From the NCBI GenBank assembly GCA_964472785.1, contig CAYYMH010000051.1, positions 1-30,506 on the forward strand: 30,506 nucleotides of DNA, read 5' to 3'. This stretch comes from CAYYMH01 sp964472785. Lineage in GTDB: Bacteria > Zhuqueibacterota > Zhuqueibacteria > Thermofontimicrobiales > Thermofontimicrobiaceae. The notes under the pieces were generated by a model. That model was not told the DNA's origin, made no database searches, and saw nothing but the letters and a program-made list of their open reading frames with translations. The position numbers were made by a program, and so were the translations under genes. Below, in pieces: positions 16,304 through 23,794 of this stretch (position 1 is the first letter of the stretch; each line of letters starts with the position of its first letter).

Positions 16304-16344
16304 AAAAACTTAAGTGCACTCCACTTTTGAAGTGGAGCACACTT
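16304..16344 (-). terminator. intrinsic terminator of the trpB2 operon
   Basis: A 15-base arm (16312-16326) pairs with 16330-16344 with a single CA/CA internal mismatch and a 3-base loop. On the - strand it is followed by AAGTTTTT. A second small hairpin overlaps the T-run. It lies about 70 bases after the trpB2 stop. Confidence 0.75.
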
Positions 16345-16416
16345 ATTTGAAAGAGATTTGTAAAAATAGAAATATGCGTGAATCAATATCTCTAACATCA
16401 ATTTCAACATTTGCAG

Positions 16417-17778
16417 TTAATCAACAGCGGGGTAATCTTTAATGGTTTTCAGTGTCTTTTGAATTTGCTCTTCCGGTAATTCATAATCGACAAGCTTACC
16501 TGCAAAATAAGCATCATAAGCCGCCATGTCAAAGTGCCCGTGACCACTTAGATTAAAGAGGATCGTTTTCGAAGTGCCCTCCTCCTTCGCTCTTTTTGCT
16601 TCGGTAATTGCGCTGTGAACGGCGTGAGTTGCTTCAGGCGCCGGAATGATCCCTTCAGCCCGGCTGAAAATTTTACCTGAATCAAACACTTCCAACTGTT
16701 TAAAAGCAGACGCCTCAATTACTTTTTCTTTGACTAAATGGCTCAAGATTGGTGCCATTCCGTGATAACGGAGTCCGCCGGCATGAATCGGAGGCGGTAC
16801 AAAATCGTGACCCAACGTGTACATTGCCATCAACGGCGTCATTTTGGCTTCATCGCCGAAATCATAGGCATAAGGTCCGCGGGTTAACGTTGGACAGGAA
16901 GCTGGCTCAACAGCGATTGCTCTCAAGTTTTTGCCGTCAAATTTATCTTTGATAAAAGGAAAAGCCAATCCGGCAAAATTACTGCCACCGCCAACACAGC
17001 CGATGATAATATCCGGATAATCACCTGAAATTTCCATTTGCTTTTTGGCTTCTAATCCAATAACAGTTTGATGAAGCAGTACATGATTGAGAACACTGCC
17101 CAGAGAGTATTTAGTGTCATCGCGTTTGGCTGCATCTTCAACTGCTTCGCTGATAGCGATTCCCAGACTGCCTGGCGATTCCGGATCTCTTTCCAGTACG
17201 CGTCGTCCTGCTTCAGTATCCGTGCTCGGGCTGGCGACAATCGTTGCTCCCCAGGTTTGAATCATGGATTTTCTGAACGGTTTTTGTTGATAGCTGATTT
17301 TGACCATGTACACTTTGCATTCCATGTCAAAGAAATTACACGCCAAACTCAATGCACTGCCCCACTGTCCAGCACCGGTTTCCGTGGTTATGCGCTTCAC
17401 CCCTTCCATCTTGTTGTAATACGCCTGGGCAATGGCTGTGTTCGGTTTATGACTCCCGGCTGGACTGACGCCTTCATATTTGTAATAAATTTTTGCCGGT
17501 GTGTCCAACACTTTTTCCAGTCGTCTTGCCCGATAAAGCGGCGAGGGTCTCCATAAGCGATAAATATCAATAATTTCATCCGGGATCTCGATCCACTGAT
17601 CTGTGCTCACCTCTTGTTTAATTAATTCCATCGGAAATAGCGGTGCTAAATCTTCAGGACCCACCGGATTGTTTGTTGCCGGATGCAAGACCGGTGGCAT
17701 TGGTTTGGGAAGGTCTGATAAAATGTTGTACCATTTTTGCGGTATTTCATTTTCAGGAAGTAAGATTTTTGTTTCCAT
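16417..17778 (-). CDS. trpB2: tryptophan synthase beta chain, TrpB2 type
   Basis: A 453-aa PLP enzyme that joins indole to a serine-derived aminoacrylate to give L-tryptophan. It is the TrpB2 form, not the canonical TrpB1: it is longer at both ends, has GSHKPNTA with the PLP lysine K111 (TrpB1 has AHKxN), has E133 in TTETGAGQWG, and has GCVGGGSNFAG for the phosphate. TrpB2 proteins generally lack a good TrpA interface and work without it; some have been shown to prefer O-phospho-L-serine over serine. No trpA or other trp gene is in this window. It starts 44 bases after the SerK-like gene with a strong AAAGGAG ribosome site, and is controlled by the attenuator upstream of that gene. Confidence 0.94.
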   Translation of the reverse strand: METKILLPENEIPQKWYNILSDLPKPMPPVLHPATNNPVGPEDLAPLFPMELIKQEVSTDQWIEIPDEIIDIYRLWRPSPLYRARRLEKVLDTPAKIYYKYEGVSPAGSHKPNTAIAQAYYNKMEGVKRITTETGAGQWGSALSLACNFFDMECKVYMVKISYQQKPFRKSMIQTWGATIVASPSTDTEAGRRVLERDPESPGSLGIAISEAVEDAAKRDDTKYSLGSVLNHVLLHQTVIGLEAKKQMEISGDYPDIIIGCVGGGSNFAGLAFPFIKDKFDGKNLRAIAVEPASCPTLTRGPYAYDFGDEAKMTPLMAMYTLGHDFVPPPIHAGGLRYHGMAPILSHLVKEKVIEASAFKQLEVFDSGKIFSRAEGIIPAPEATHAVHSAITEAKRAKEEGTSKTILFNLSGHGHFDMAAYDAYFAGKLVDYELPEEQIQKTLKTIKDYPAVD

Positions 17779-17822
17779 TACTTTTCTCCTTTGGTTAATT
17801 GTTTATGGTTATTTAATTAATG

Positions 17823-18677
17823 TTATTCATCAAAAAGAAACGTCGGTTCGTGATAAAACCGAATCGATTTATCAATAATTTGTTCGTTAATACGTTTTTG
17901 TAGCCAATGATTTTTTTGAGCAACAGGTACATCAAATCTTAAAATATCCAGCGGGACATTGATTCTGAGTGCTCTTTTGGGAAGAATCACCCGGGTGATT
18001 CCGCTGGGTATCCGGATGAATTTTTGTGTTAATTGTACCAAATCATCTTTGGAAAATGGTTTGAATACGATCACTGAACAAAAATCCGGATAGTTGTTTT
18101 TCAGATGTTCAAGATTGGTATAGCTGACGCGATCCATAAATTTTGAGCCGTGATAAATATCCGTGATATTCTTCAAGTCAATCACTCTTTGAAATAAATT
18201 TTCATGAGCGTGAACAGTATATACTGTCGAATCTTTGAACTGAATTTGGCATAATAAATCGCCGTTTTCAGTTTGACTAATCCGATTTTCCTCAATTTTT
18301 GAAATATCAATGCCCGGGATTTGATTCAATTTATTCAAAAAGGTTTCTTTTGAAAAATGTTCGATCGCGTGATGCCAGTGCAGGAAGTTAAGTCCGGGAT
18401 CAAAAAGATCAATTTCCTGGATCAGAGCGTCGGGAATGTCTAAATTTCTCAATGCAGTTAATCGGTTGGCGCCGTCCAAAAGAATGTAACTATCCTGTTC
18501 CGAATATCTGGCAACAACCGGTGGATTTTTTAAAATATTTTCCTTGCGGAAGTTGTCGACCAATTTTGTTGACCGTTCCTGGTCCGGTTCTTCGTGGAAG
18601 ATAATACGTTTAATTGGGAGTATCTTCAATTGCGGTAATTCACCGATTTTCAATTGCCGGTCATTTTCAAAATTCAC
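17823..18677 (-). CDS. SbnI/SerK-like ParB-fold protein, probable free-serine kinase
   Basis: A 284-aa protein of the SbnI/SerK family. These ParB/sulfiredoxin-fold enzymes phosphorylate free L-serine to O-phospho-L-serine with a nucleotide donor (ADP in archaeal SerK); SbnI also acts as a regulator in siderophore synthesis. The N-terminal domain (about 15-95) has the family's H-E pair (H28-E29) near a basic stretch and the D-G-A-N-R motif at 68-72 (SbnI: D-G-V-H-R), followed by LTALRNL. The C-terminal part (about 220-284) matches as I recall the SbnI tail: PSGITRV, RALRINVPLDIL, then the WLQKRI helix. The start is a GTG with a perfect AGGAGG 9 bases upstream. It is the first structural gene behind a Trp attenuator and precedes trpB2, which argues for supplying O-phosphoserine to TrpB2. 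Kinase activity is inferred. Confidence 0.8.
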   Translation of the reverse strand: MNFENDRQLKIGELPQLKILPIKRIIFHEEPDQERSTKLVDNFRKENILKNPPVVARYSEQDSYILLDGANRLTALRNLDIPDALIQEIDLFDPGLNFLHWHHAIEHFSKETFLNKLNQIPGIDISKIEENRISQTENGDLLCQIQFKDSTVYTVHAHENLFQRVIDLKNITDIYHGSKFMDRVSYTNLEHLKNNYPDFCSVIVFKPFSKDDLVQLTQKFIRIPSGITRVILPKRALRINVPLDILRFDVPVAQKNHWLQKRINEQIIDKSIRFYHEPTFLFDE

Positions 18678-18707
18678 TACTTTTTTCCTCCTGTTTAATT
18701 TTTGCTC

Positions 18708-18741
18708 AAAAAAAAACCCACTCTAAATTGTAGAGTGGGTT
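18708..18741 (-). terminator. attenuator terminator of the trp leader
   Basis: On the - strand AACCCACTCTA (18741-18731) pairs with TAGAGTGGGTT (18725-18715), an 11-bp stem with a 5-base loop, followed by an unbroken T-run (nine T including the stem end). It lies upstream of the SerK-like gene and downstream of its promoter, so it acts as a conditional stop. Confidence 0.9.
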
Positions 18742-18770
18742 CAATGATAAAATAGAAATTGTTTGATATA

Positions 18771-18875
18771 TTATGTTTTCGGAAATCCCACCCCAAATAT
18801 GGACGCACGCCACCACCACCAATTTGTGTTGGTTAATAAAGCACGAGTCATTTTTGAGGTGAAAGAATGGTTCAT
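18771..18875 (-). CDS. trpL: trp leader peptide with four tandem Trp codons
   Basis: A 34-codon leader ORF too short for ordinary gene finding. It begins with ATG at 18875, preceded by AAGGA about 10 bases upstream and immediately by an in-frame TAA; a second in-frame ATG is at 18851 but has no ribosome site. Residues 19-22 are W-W-W-W (TGG TGG TGG TGG, 18821-18810), followed by R-A-S-I-F-G-V-G-F-P-K-T and TAA at 18773-18771. Four Trp in 34 residues, in tandem and directly ahead of an antiterminator/terminator, is the hallmark of a transcription attenuation leader. It links expression of the SerK-like gene and trpB2 to charged tRNA-Trp. Confidence 0.88.
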   Translation of the reverse strand: MNHSFTSKMTRALLTNTNWWWWRASIFGVGFPKT

Positions 18876-18904
18876 TTAAAATTATTCCTTAATTTGACAA
18901 ATGC

Positions 18905-18933
18905 AATATAAAATTATTTAAATTAAAATGCAA
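18905..18933 (-). promoter_or_regulatory. promoter of the trp leader operon
   Basis: On the - strand TTGCAT (18933-18928), a 17-base spacer, then TATATT (18910-18905). Transcription would start near 18898, just upstream of the leader ribosome site and about 70 bases past the thioredoxin stop. The -35 box matches only partly. Confidence 0.55.
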
Positions 18934-18968
18934 GAAAATTTTATTGATTTTTCCTTCGAATTCACTAT

Positions 18969-19292
18969 TTAGAGTGCAGATTCAACTGCTGCTTGTACTT
19001 GTTTTTTTGGCACAGCGCCGACAATTTGCTCTACGACTTCCCCATCTTTGAAAATCAACAGTGTCGGGATACTTCGAATTCCATATTTCAAGGCAAGTTG
19101 CTGATTGGAATCCACATCGCATTTAGCGACTTTCAATTTTCCGTCGTATTCCTTTGACAACTCTTCAACGATAGGGTGGATGGCTTTGCACGGACCACAC
19201 CATTCAGCCCAGAAATCAACTAATACAGGTAAATCTGACTTTGTTACTTCTGATTCAAAATTATCTTCTGTGATAGCCAATAAGTCACTCAT
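18969..19292 (-). CDS. trxA: thioredoxin
   Basis: A 107-aa single-domain cytosolic thioredoxin. The redox motif W31-C32-G33-P34-C35 is intact, the buried Asp is in VLVDFWAEW, and the cis-proline is in the SIPTLLIF strand. One additional cysteine is in the VAKCDVDSN strand. It reduces protein disulfides with electrons from thioredoxin reductase, which is not in this window. A GAGGAA ribosome site precedes the ATG. Two TTGCAA boxes exactly 10 bases apart (19358-19363 and 19368-19373) lie upstream and may be part of its promoter or an operator. It is separate from the trp operon behind it, which has its own promoter. Confidence 0.95.
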   Translation of the reverse strand: MSDLLAITEDNFESEVTKSDLPVLVDFWAEWCGPCKAIHPIVEELSKEYDGKLKVAKCDVDSNQQLALKYGIRSIPTLLIFKDGEVVEQIVGAVPKKQVQAAVESAL

Positions 19293-19439
19293 TCGAAAAT
19301 TCCTCAGTATTGGTTTTGAATTTGACTGTTACATTTTGATGATGAAGATATTAATAATTGCAATAAATTGCAAGTAAAAATTTTAGTATTTTTGGATAAA
19401 TTATGTTGAGAAATCGCTCAATAAGAAATAAATAAATCC

Positions 19440-22391
19440 TCATTTTATCAAAATTAGCTTTTTCGCACACAAAAAATTTTTCGATTCCAATTTGTAAATA
19501 TAAATTCCGGAAGCCACTTCATGTCCGTCGTCGTTTCGTCCATTCCATGTCTGCTTATAAATACCTGCTGGAAGAGAATTATCAACCAGCGATTTTATTT
19601 TTTGTCCCATTAAGTTGTAAATATTTAATTCAACATTCTCTTGCTTTGGGAGGTGAAATTTAATTGTGGTGTTTGAATTAAACGGATTTGGATAATTTTG
19701 CTCGAGTAAATAAGACCTGGGAACCGTTTCAGCATCTTTCAACTTTACCTCTGTCTCTCCAGTTAGCCAATTTAGAATCGAATTAATCAGCCTTTGGGCT
19801 GAATCATCGTAAGGTCCGGCAATGCCTTCAATCCCGAAAGGTAAATACACTAATCGGTAGCTGTTCACTGGATCCATGTACCGGATTCCTGCTGGCGCCA
19901 TACCCGGTATATATTTTAAGAAAGTTTGTGCACCATCAATTGGTTGAATGACACTGGGAGAAAATTGATTCTGTGCAGCGCCAGCATTTGGATCAATATT
20001 GATAAATAATCCTTGCGAAATCGGATCTCCCGGTACACCAATAATCATTGTCGGCTTTATTGTGTCCGAGACAAATTCGGCATGCAGATAATTTGTGTAA
20101 AAAAGTGAATCGGAATTCGTTCCATCCGTAATTAAATCATAGCCAATATCCTGACCGGTTAACAGCAGCCAGCCGCCAGTATCCAAATACTGTTTCAAAG
20201 CACTTTGTTCATCATGAGTTAAGCTGCTGGTGCGGTCATCACCGGTAAACCAGATGACGGTTTGATAATTTTGCAGCACTTGAGAATAGCCGGGGATTCC
20301 CTGGGCTGTCACTTCCCAATTATCAATATATACTTTTGATAGTGATAGCGGATCATGGAAATAATTTTCATAATCCGCACCGTTGTCATCGTCCACTAAT
20401 AAGATGCTCGGTTTTCCGATTTTCACATCAAAGCTATCGGTCATAGTGTAAAATTCTGAAATGTCCTCGGCTGTCATTTCCAGCTTAAAGGTGGTTAAAT
20501 GACCTTGAGCTGCCGGACTGACTGAAAAAGTGAACGGCGGAAAATTTTCTTGAGAAAGATGGATAAATCCCGGTCCACCCATAAAGTTTAGTTCCACCAC
20601 TTGATTGGCAAGTTCGATATCCGGATCGTCTGTGATTAGGCGACAGGTTACTTTAAATGCAGTCAGTCCCTTATTGATTACTGTTATGGGTAGTTCAACA
20701 GTCTCACCAGCCTCCGCCAATCCATTGTTATTCTCTGTACTGTCCACAATTTGATGTTCAACATATTGGATCAGTGGTTGTGTAAACTGCTGTGATTTTT
20801 TTAGAATCCAATCATCTTTATCAATTTGGACATCGGTCAATGTTTTTGAAGGTGTGAACAAAAATGATTGGGTGGTATCATCAACAATGACAGTGGCGGT
20901 CGAATCCCAATCAGCAGAATAAAATGTGATATCGACTGGCATAGTAAACAGGGGAAATTCGGTTTGGATTTGATCGACAATGACACGTACTGTGTAAGTC
21001 CCAGCGATTGAAGCGTGCTCCCATCCGTAAGCATAATGCGGATAACCGGGCTCATAAACCCATTGCTGAAAAAACCAGCCTAATGTATCACCGGTTACAT
21101 CCTCAAACGCCTGCTGTAAATCTTCTGTATTCGCTGAAGCGTATTTAAAGCGATTGAAGTAAAGCTGAAGCCCGTCCCAAAATTTGTCCTCTCCGACAAC
21201 ACGCCGCAACATGTGAATCACCCAGGCGCCCTTGTTATAAACGATGTAATCGTAAACAATGTCCGGAGCGCTGATGTCGTGCCGGTACATGATTCCGGTT
21301 AAATTTAAGGCATTGTTTTCGTTGTTCATATAATCGTGATATTTCTCCTGTCCTTCAAGATGACCGTAATACAATGCTTCTGAAAATACAGCAAAACCTT
21401 CACTGAGCCAACTGTGATGGAAGCTGGCAGGAGTCACACAGTCGCCCCACCACTGATGAGCCATTTCGTGCAGAAAAGTGGCGTCGTAAAAATGGTCTCC
21501 CCGAATCAGGTAAGGCTGCAAGCATACCAGTGTCTGATATTCCATGCCGTCCCAGTACCCGGCGTACTCGGCAATGCCGTATTTTTCATCGTAATAGGGA
21601 TATTTACCATAATATGAAGATAAAACTTCAATCATTTGCTGGACATTGTTGAAATCGATCAGTGCGTCATTGTAATCTTCCGGGAACACAAATTCCATAA
21701 TTTCCAGTGTATCATTTGCCGCATTGATATATTCATCTTCAATAATTTGGTAATTCGTCGCCGTGAACGCGACCAGATAAGTCGCGATCGGATTTTTGAC
21801 GTGCCAGTGGTATGTTTTCGTGTTGTCGTTATTTGTGATAACTTCTTTGAGATATCCATTGGAAGCAGCAACTAAATTTGCAGGTACAGTAATTTTAATG
21901 TTCATGCTTTCCGGTTTGTCATCGGGACGGTCTTTGCAGGGCCACCAGCAGCGGGCGTAATAAGGGCAGCTTTCGGAAGAAATGGTCACGACATCCCTGC
22001 TCCGGTCGAATGTCATTGGATTAAATGCCGTACCAGACTCCGGATGGCCGTGATAAAAAATGGTGACTGTCAAAGTGTCGTTTTGGGAAAGGCTACTTGC
22101 TAATTGGATGTTCAATAAATTACTGTCATGAGTAAAATTTGCCGCATCTCCGGTAATTGAATCCACGTTCATGTTGCTGTACAGATCGAGCGATATTTCT
22201 GAAAGACCATCAATTTGGCTAATCGCCTTCATGTGCACCGCACCCTCGATCATTTCCGTTTGCGGATTGACTTTGATATTTAAACTGTAGTAGATGACAT
22301 CAAAGTCGCTCTGGTCTGCAAAAATATTAGTAGAAAATATCAATAACGTCAGGATGAATAAAACAGTCCTGTAATTTGAGTGGTGATACAT
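19440..22391 (-). CDS. secreted M1-family metallopeptidase with T9SS-type C-terminal domain
   Basis: A 983-aa exported zinc aminopeptidase-like protein. A signal peptide (1-25) is followed by an M1 N-terminal beta domain (about 28-215) and a gluzincin catalytic domain (about 220-460) with H308-E309-x2-H312 (HEMAHQWWGD), the third zinc ligand E331 (WLSEGFAVF) and the transition-state Y385 (VYNKGAW). The exopeptidase motif G-x-M-E-N is altered to D-G-M-E-Y (281-285). After it come a CARDB-like beta domain (about 540-680) and an alpha/beta domain starting SILLVDDDNGADYENY (about 685-880), resembling glutaminase-fold or ThuA-like modules. The last 85 residues (NYPNPFN, GIYKQTWNGRNDDG, ASGIYIYKL) are a type A T9SS sorting domain. 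It is expected at the cell surface or outside the cell, for peptide degradation. Confidence 0.92.
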   Translation of the reverse strand: MYHHSNYRTVLFILTLLIFSTNIFADQSDFDVIYYSLNIKVNPQTEMIEGAVHMKAISQIDGLSEISLDLYSNMNVDSITGDAANFTHDSNLLNIQLASSLSQNDTLTVTIFYHGHPESGTAFNPMTFDRSRDVVTISSESCPYYARCWWPCKDRPDDKPESMNIKITVPANLVAASNGYLKEVITNNDNTKTYHWHVKNPIATYLVAFTATNYQIIEDEYINAANDTLEIMEFVFPEDYNDALIDFNNVQQMIEVLSSYYGKYPYYDEKYGIAEYAGYWDGMEYQTLVCLQPYLIRGDHFYDATFLHEMAHQWWGDCVTPASFHHSWLSEGFAVFSEALYYGHLEGQEKYHDYMNNENNALNLTGIMYRHDISAPDIVYDYIVYNKGAWVIHMLRRVVGEDKFWDGLQLYFNRFKYASANTEDLQQAFEDVTGDTLGWFFQQWVYEPGYPHYAYGWEHASIAGTYTVRVIVDQIQTEFPLFTMPVDITFYSADWDSTATVIVDDTTQSFLFTPSKTLTDVQIDKDDWILKKSQQFTQPLIQYVEHQIVDSTENNNGLAEAGETVELPITVINKGLTAFKVTCRLITDDPDIELANQVVELNFMGGPGFIHLSQENFPPFTFSVSPAAQGHLTTFKLEMTAEDISEFYTMTDSFDVKIGKPSILLVDDDNGADYENYFHDPLSLSKVYIDNWEVTAQGIPGYSQVLQNYQTVIWFTGDDRTSSLTHDEQSALKQYLDTGGWLLLTGQDIGYDLITDGTNSDSLFYTNYLHAEFVSDTIKPTMIIGVPGDPISQGLFINIDPNAGAAQNQFSPSVIQPIDGAQTFLKYIPGMAPAGIRYMDPVNSYRLVYLPFGIEGIAGPYDDSAQRLINSILNWLTGETEVKLKDAETVPRSYLLEQNYPNPFNSNTTIKFHLPKQENVELNIYNLMGQKIKSLVDNSLPAGIYKQTWNGRNDDGHEVASGIYIYKLESKNFLCAKKLILIK

Positions 22392-22497
22392 TTTTTGACC
22401 TCATCATTAAATTAAATTTTATACTCAGATCTTAAAAGTTTATTCTAACTTGGGAATATTTTGTAGGTGATAAGGATAAAAATAATCACAGTTTGTA

Positions 22498-23400
22498 TTA
22501 AAATTCAATGCTGAACACCTTAAAACGGACTTCTTTCAAAAAGTGTTGATGCTGCTTGAAATTATAGTATTGGGCAGTGCGATAGGCGCCGATGACATTT
22601 CCCACGTGAAACATCCCGGTAATTGAAGCGGCTAAATAGGTGCTGGTGTAATGGTCATTGAACTTTTTATCGTAGCGATGGGCTGCATAAGTGGTAAGTG
22701 CAAAGGCGCCGACATAGAGCATAGCCTGAAGACCGTCGTAATAATGTCGACAATAAAACTGCCCGCTGCCTGGTAAAATAACAGAAAACAGTCCAGCGAC
22801 CAGCGGGCTTTTTCTTTTTAGATTTTTCCCTTTTAGACTAATGTCGGCTAATTCCTTTGAAATTGCACCGATTTCGGAGTTTGGACTTGAATCGTGAATT
22901 TCTTTGAATAGCTGACTTGCCTGTTGATATGCTCCTTTTTCGGTCTCAACTAAAGCTAAATATAAATCGGCAAATCCTGACGAGTCTGATCGGGAGACTC
23001 GTTTAAAATAATCCGCAGCCATTTGATATGTTTTAAGCCCGTAATAATTCAAGCCCAGATAGATCATTCCGGAATTATAATATTGTGAATCATCGGTACT
23101 GTTGAGCAATCTGGTTAAAAATTTAATCGATGCTTTGAATTTGTTGCTTTTCCAGTATGCTTTTGAAATCTGCAGTAAACAGTGATTCCTTGTCTCTGCA
23201 TCTTCGGAAAAGAATAGAATTTCTTTATAAACTGAAATCGCACGAAAATAATCGTTATCCTGCATCAGGTCGTTGGCGTAGTCCAGTCTGGTCTGGGCAT
23301 TTGCACCAGGAATCAAAAAGCAAAACATCATGCAGAACATAAATATTTTATTCATTTTTGATATGTGAATAATTACCTCCGTGTAAATAAAAAGAATCAT
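22498..23400 (-). CDS. exported TPR protein with C-terminal membrane (DUF5683-like) region
   Basis: The longest frame has 300 aa, but the real start is probably the ATG at 23355 (residue 16), which begins a clean signal peptide (MNKIFMFCMMFCFLIPGANAQ) and overlaps the stop of the upstream YidD-like gene in ATGAATAA, giving translational coupling. Residues about 37-190 carry three to five TPR-like helix pairs (YFRAISVYKEILF, FKASIKFLTRLL, YQMAADYFKRV, YQQASQLFKEI). After K-R-K-S-P comes a hydrophobic region with the PGSGQFYCRHYYDG motif (about 216-229) and two or three membrane helices, resembling DUF5683/TM2-like proteins. Function unknown; linkage to a YidD-like protein suggests an envelope-assembly role. 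Confidence 0.75.
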   Translation of the reverse strand: MILFIYTEVIIHISKMNKIFMFCMMFCFLIPGANAQTRLDYANDLMQDNDYFRAISVYKEILFFSEDAETRNHCLLQISKAYWKSNKFKASIKFLTRLLNSTDDSQYYNSGMIYLGLNYYGLKTYQMAADYFKRVSRSDSSGFADLYLALVETEKGAYQQASQLFKEIHDSSPNSEIGAISKELADISLKGKNLKRKSPLVAGLFSVILPGSGQFYCRHYYDGLQAMLYVGAFALTTYAAHRYDKKFNDHYTSTYLAASITGMFHVGNVIGAYRTAQYYNFKQHQHFLKEVRFKVFSIEF

Positions 23401-23794
23401 CCAGTTTCAAAATGCCGTCGTCGGTTTCTCGCAGCGAATAGTGATAAAAACTCGAGATGTTCTCGCGATAAAAATGCCGGTCGATAAAATAACAAACACC
23501 GATGATCAATCCGTGTTTTTCTATGGCTTGAAAGGCATAATTTGAACATGAAATATAAAACGGACAGCGGCTTACTGATTGTGTTGCAATTTTATGTTGA
23601 TATAACTTAATAAGCTGGAACGCGAAGAGCTTACCCGGTTGAATTTCAAAATAATTTTCATCCTCATGTTTCAGGTAAATCGGTGTAATCTCATCAGGTT
23701 CCCATGACTCGATTTCCTGGTAATTTTCCTGAGAAAAGAGCACACTCGTAAAGAGCAAGGAAACAAGGATCAATATTTTTGGGGTATGTTCCAT
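23348..23794 (-). CDS. exported YidD-like protein
   Basis: A 148-aa protein whose centre (about 59-110) matches the YidD family (membrane protein insertion efficiency factor): LIKLYQHKIATQSVSRCPFYISCSNYAFQAIEKHGLIIG, with the conserved cysteines C77 and C83 and the S-N-Y-A...A-I-E-K-H-G signature. YidD normally is a short cytoplasmic peripheral membrane protein of 70-100 aa encoded beside rnpA and yidC. This one has an N-terminal signal peptide (1-22, ending V-L-F-S-Q), a charged linker and a 38-residue C-terminal extension, and sits far from any yidC. It should therefore act in the periplasm or outer envelope. The start overlaps the stop of the preceding gene (TAATG), and the stop overlaps the TPR gene start, so all three are cotranslated. 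Confidence 0.82.
   Translation of the reverse strand: MEHTPKILILVSLLFTSVLFSQENYQEIESWEPDEITPIYLKHEDENYFEIQPGKLFAFQLIKLYQHKIATQSVSRCPFYISCSNYAFQAIEKHGLIIGVCYFIDRHFYRENISSFYHYSLRETDDGILKLDDSFYLHGGNYSHIKNE

Larger units (their letters stand above)
18708..18898 (-). promoter_or_regulatory. ribosome-mediated tryptophan attenuator
   Basis: Three mutually exclusive pairings can be drawn on the - strand RNA. Segment 1, CACCUC (18861-18856), can pair with GGGGUG of segment 2, GGGGUGGG (18794-18787). Segment 2 can pair with CCCACUCU (18739-18732) of segment 3 as an 8-bp antiterminator with two G-U pairs. Segment 3 with segment 4 forms the terminator. A ribosome stalled on the Trp codons (18821-18810) would leave segment 2 free and allow antitermination; a ribosome reaching the stop at 18771 would cover it. 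I saw no T-box motif. Confidence 0.85.

Noticed and set aside
18678..18968. T-box riboswitch in the SerK-like/trpB2 leader
   Set aside because: No TGGNACC-type T-box sequence or specifier-loop layout; the translated leader with tandem Trp codons explains the terminator better.
23356..23400. Upstream start for the TPR protein
   Set aside because: It would put 15 extra residues before a clean signal peptide; the ATG at 23355 fits better.
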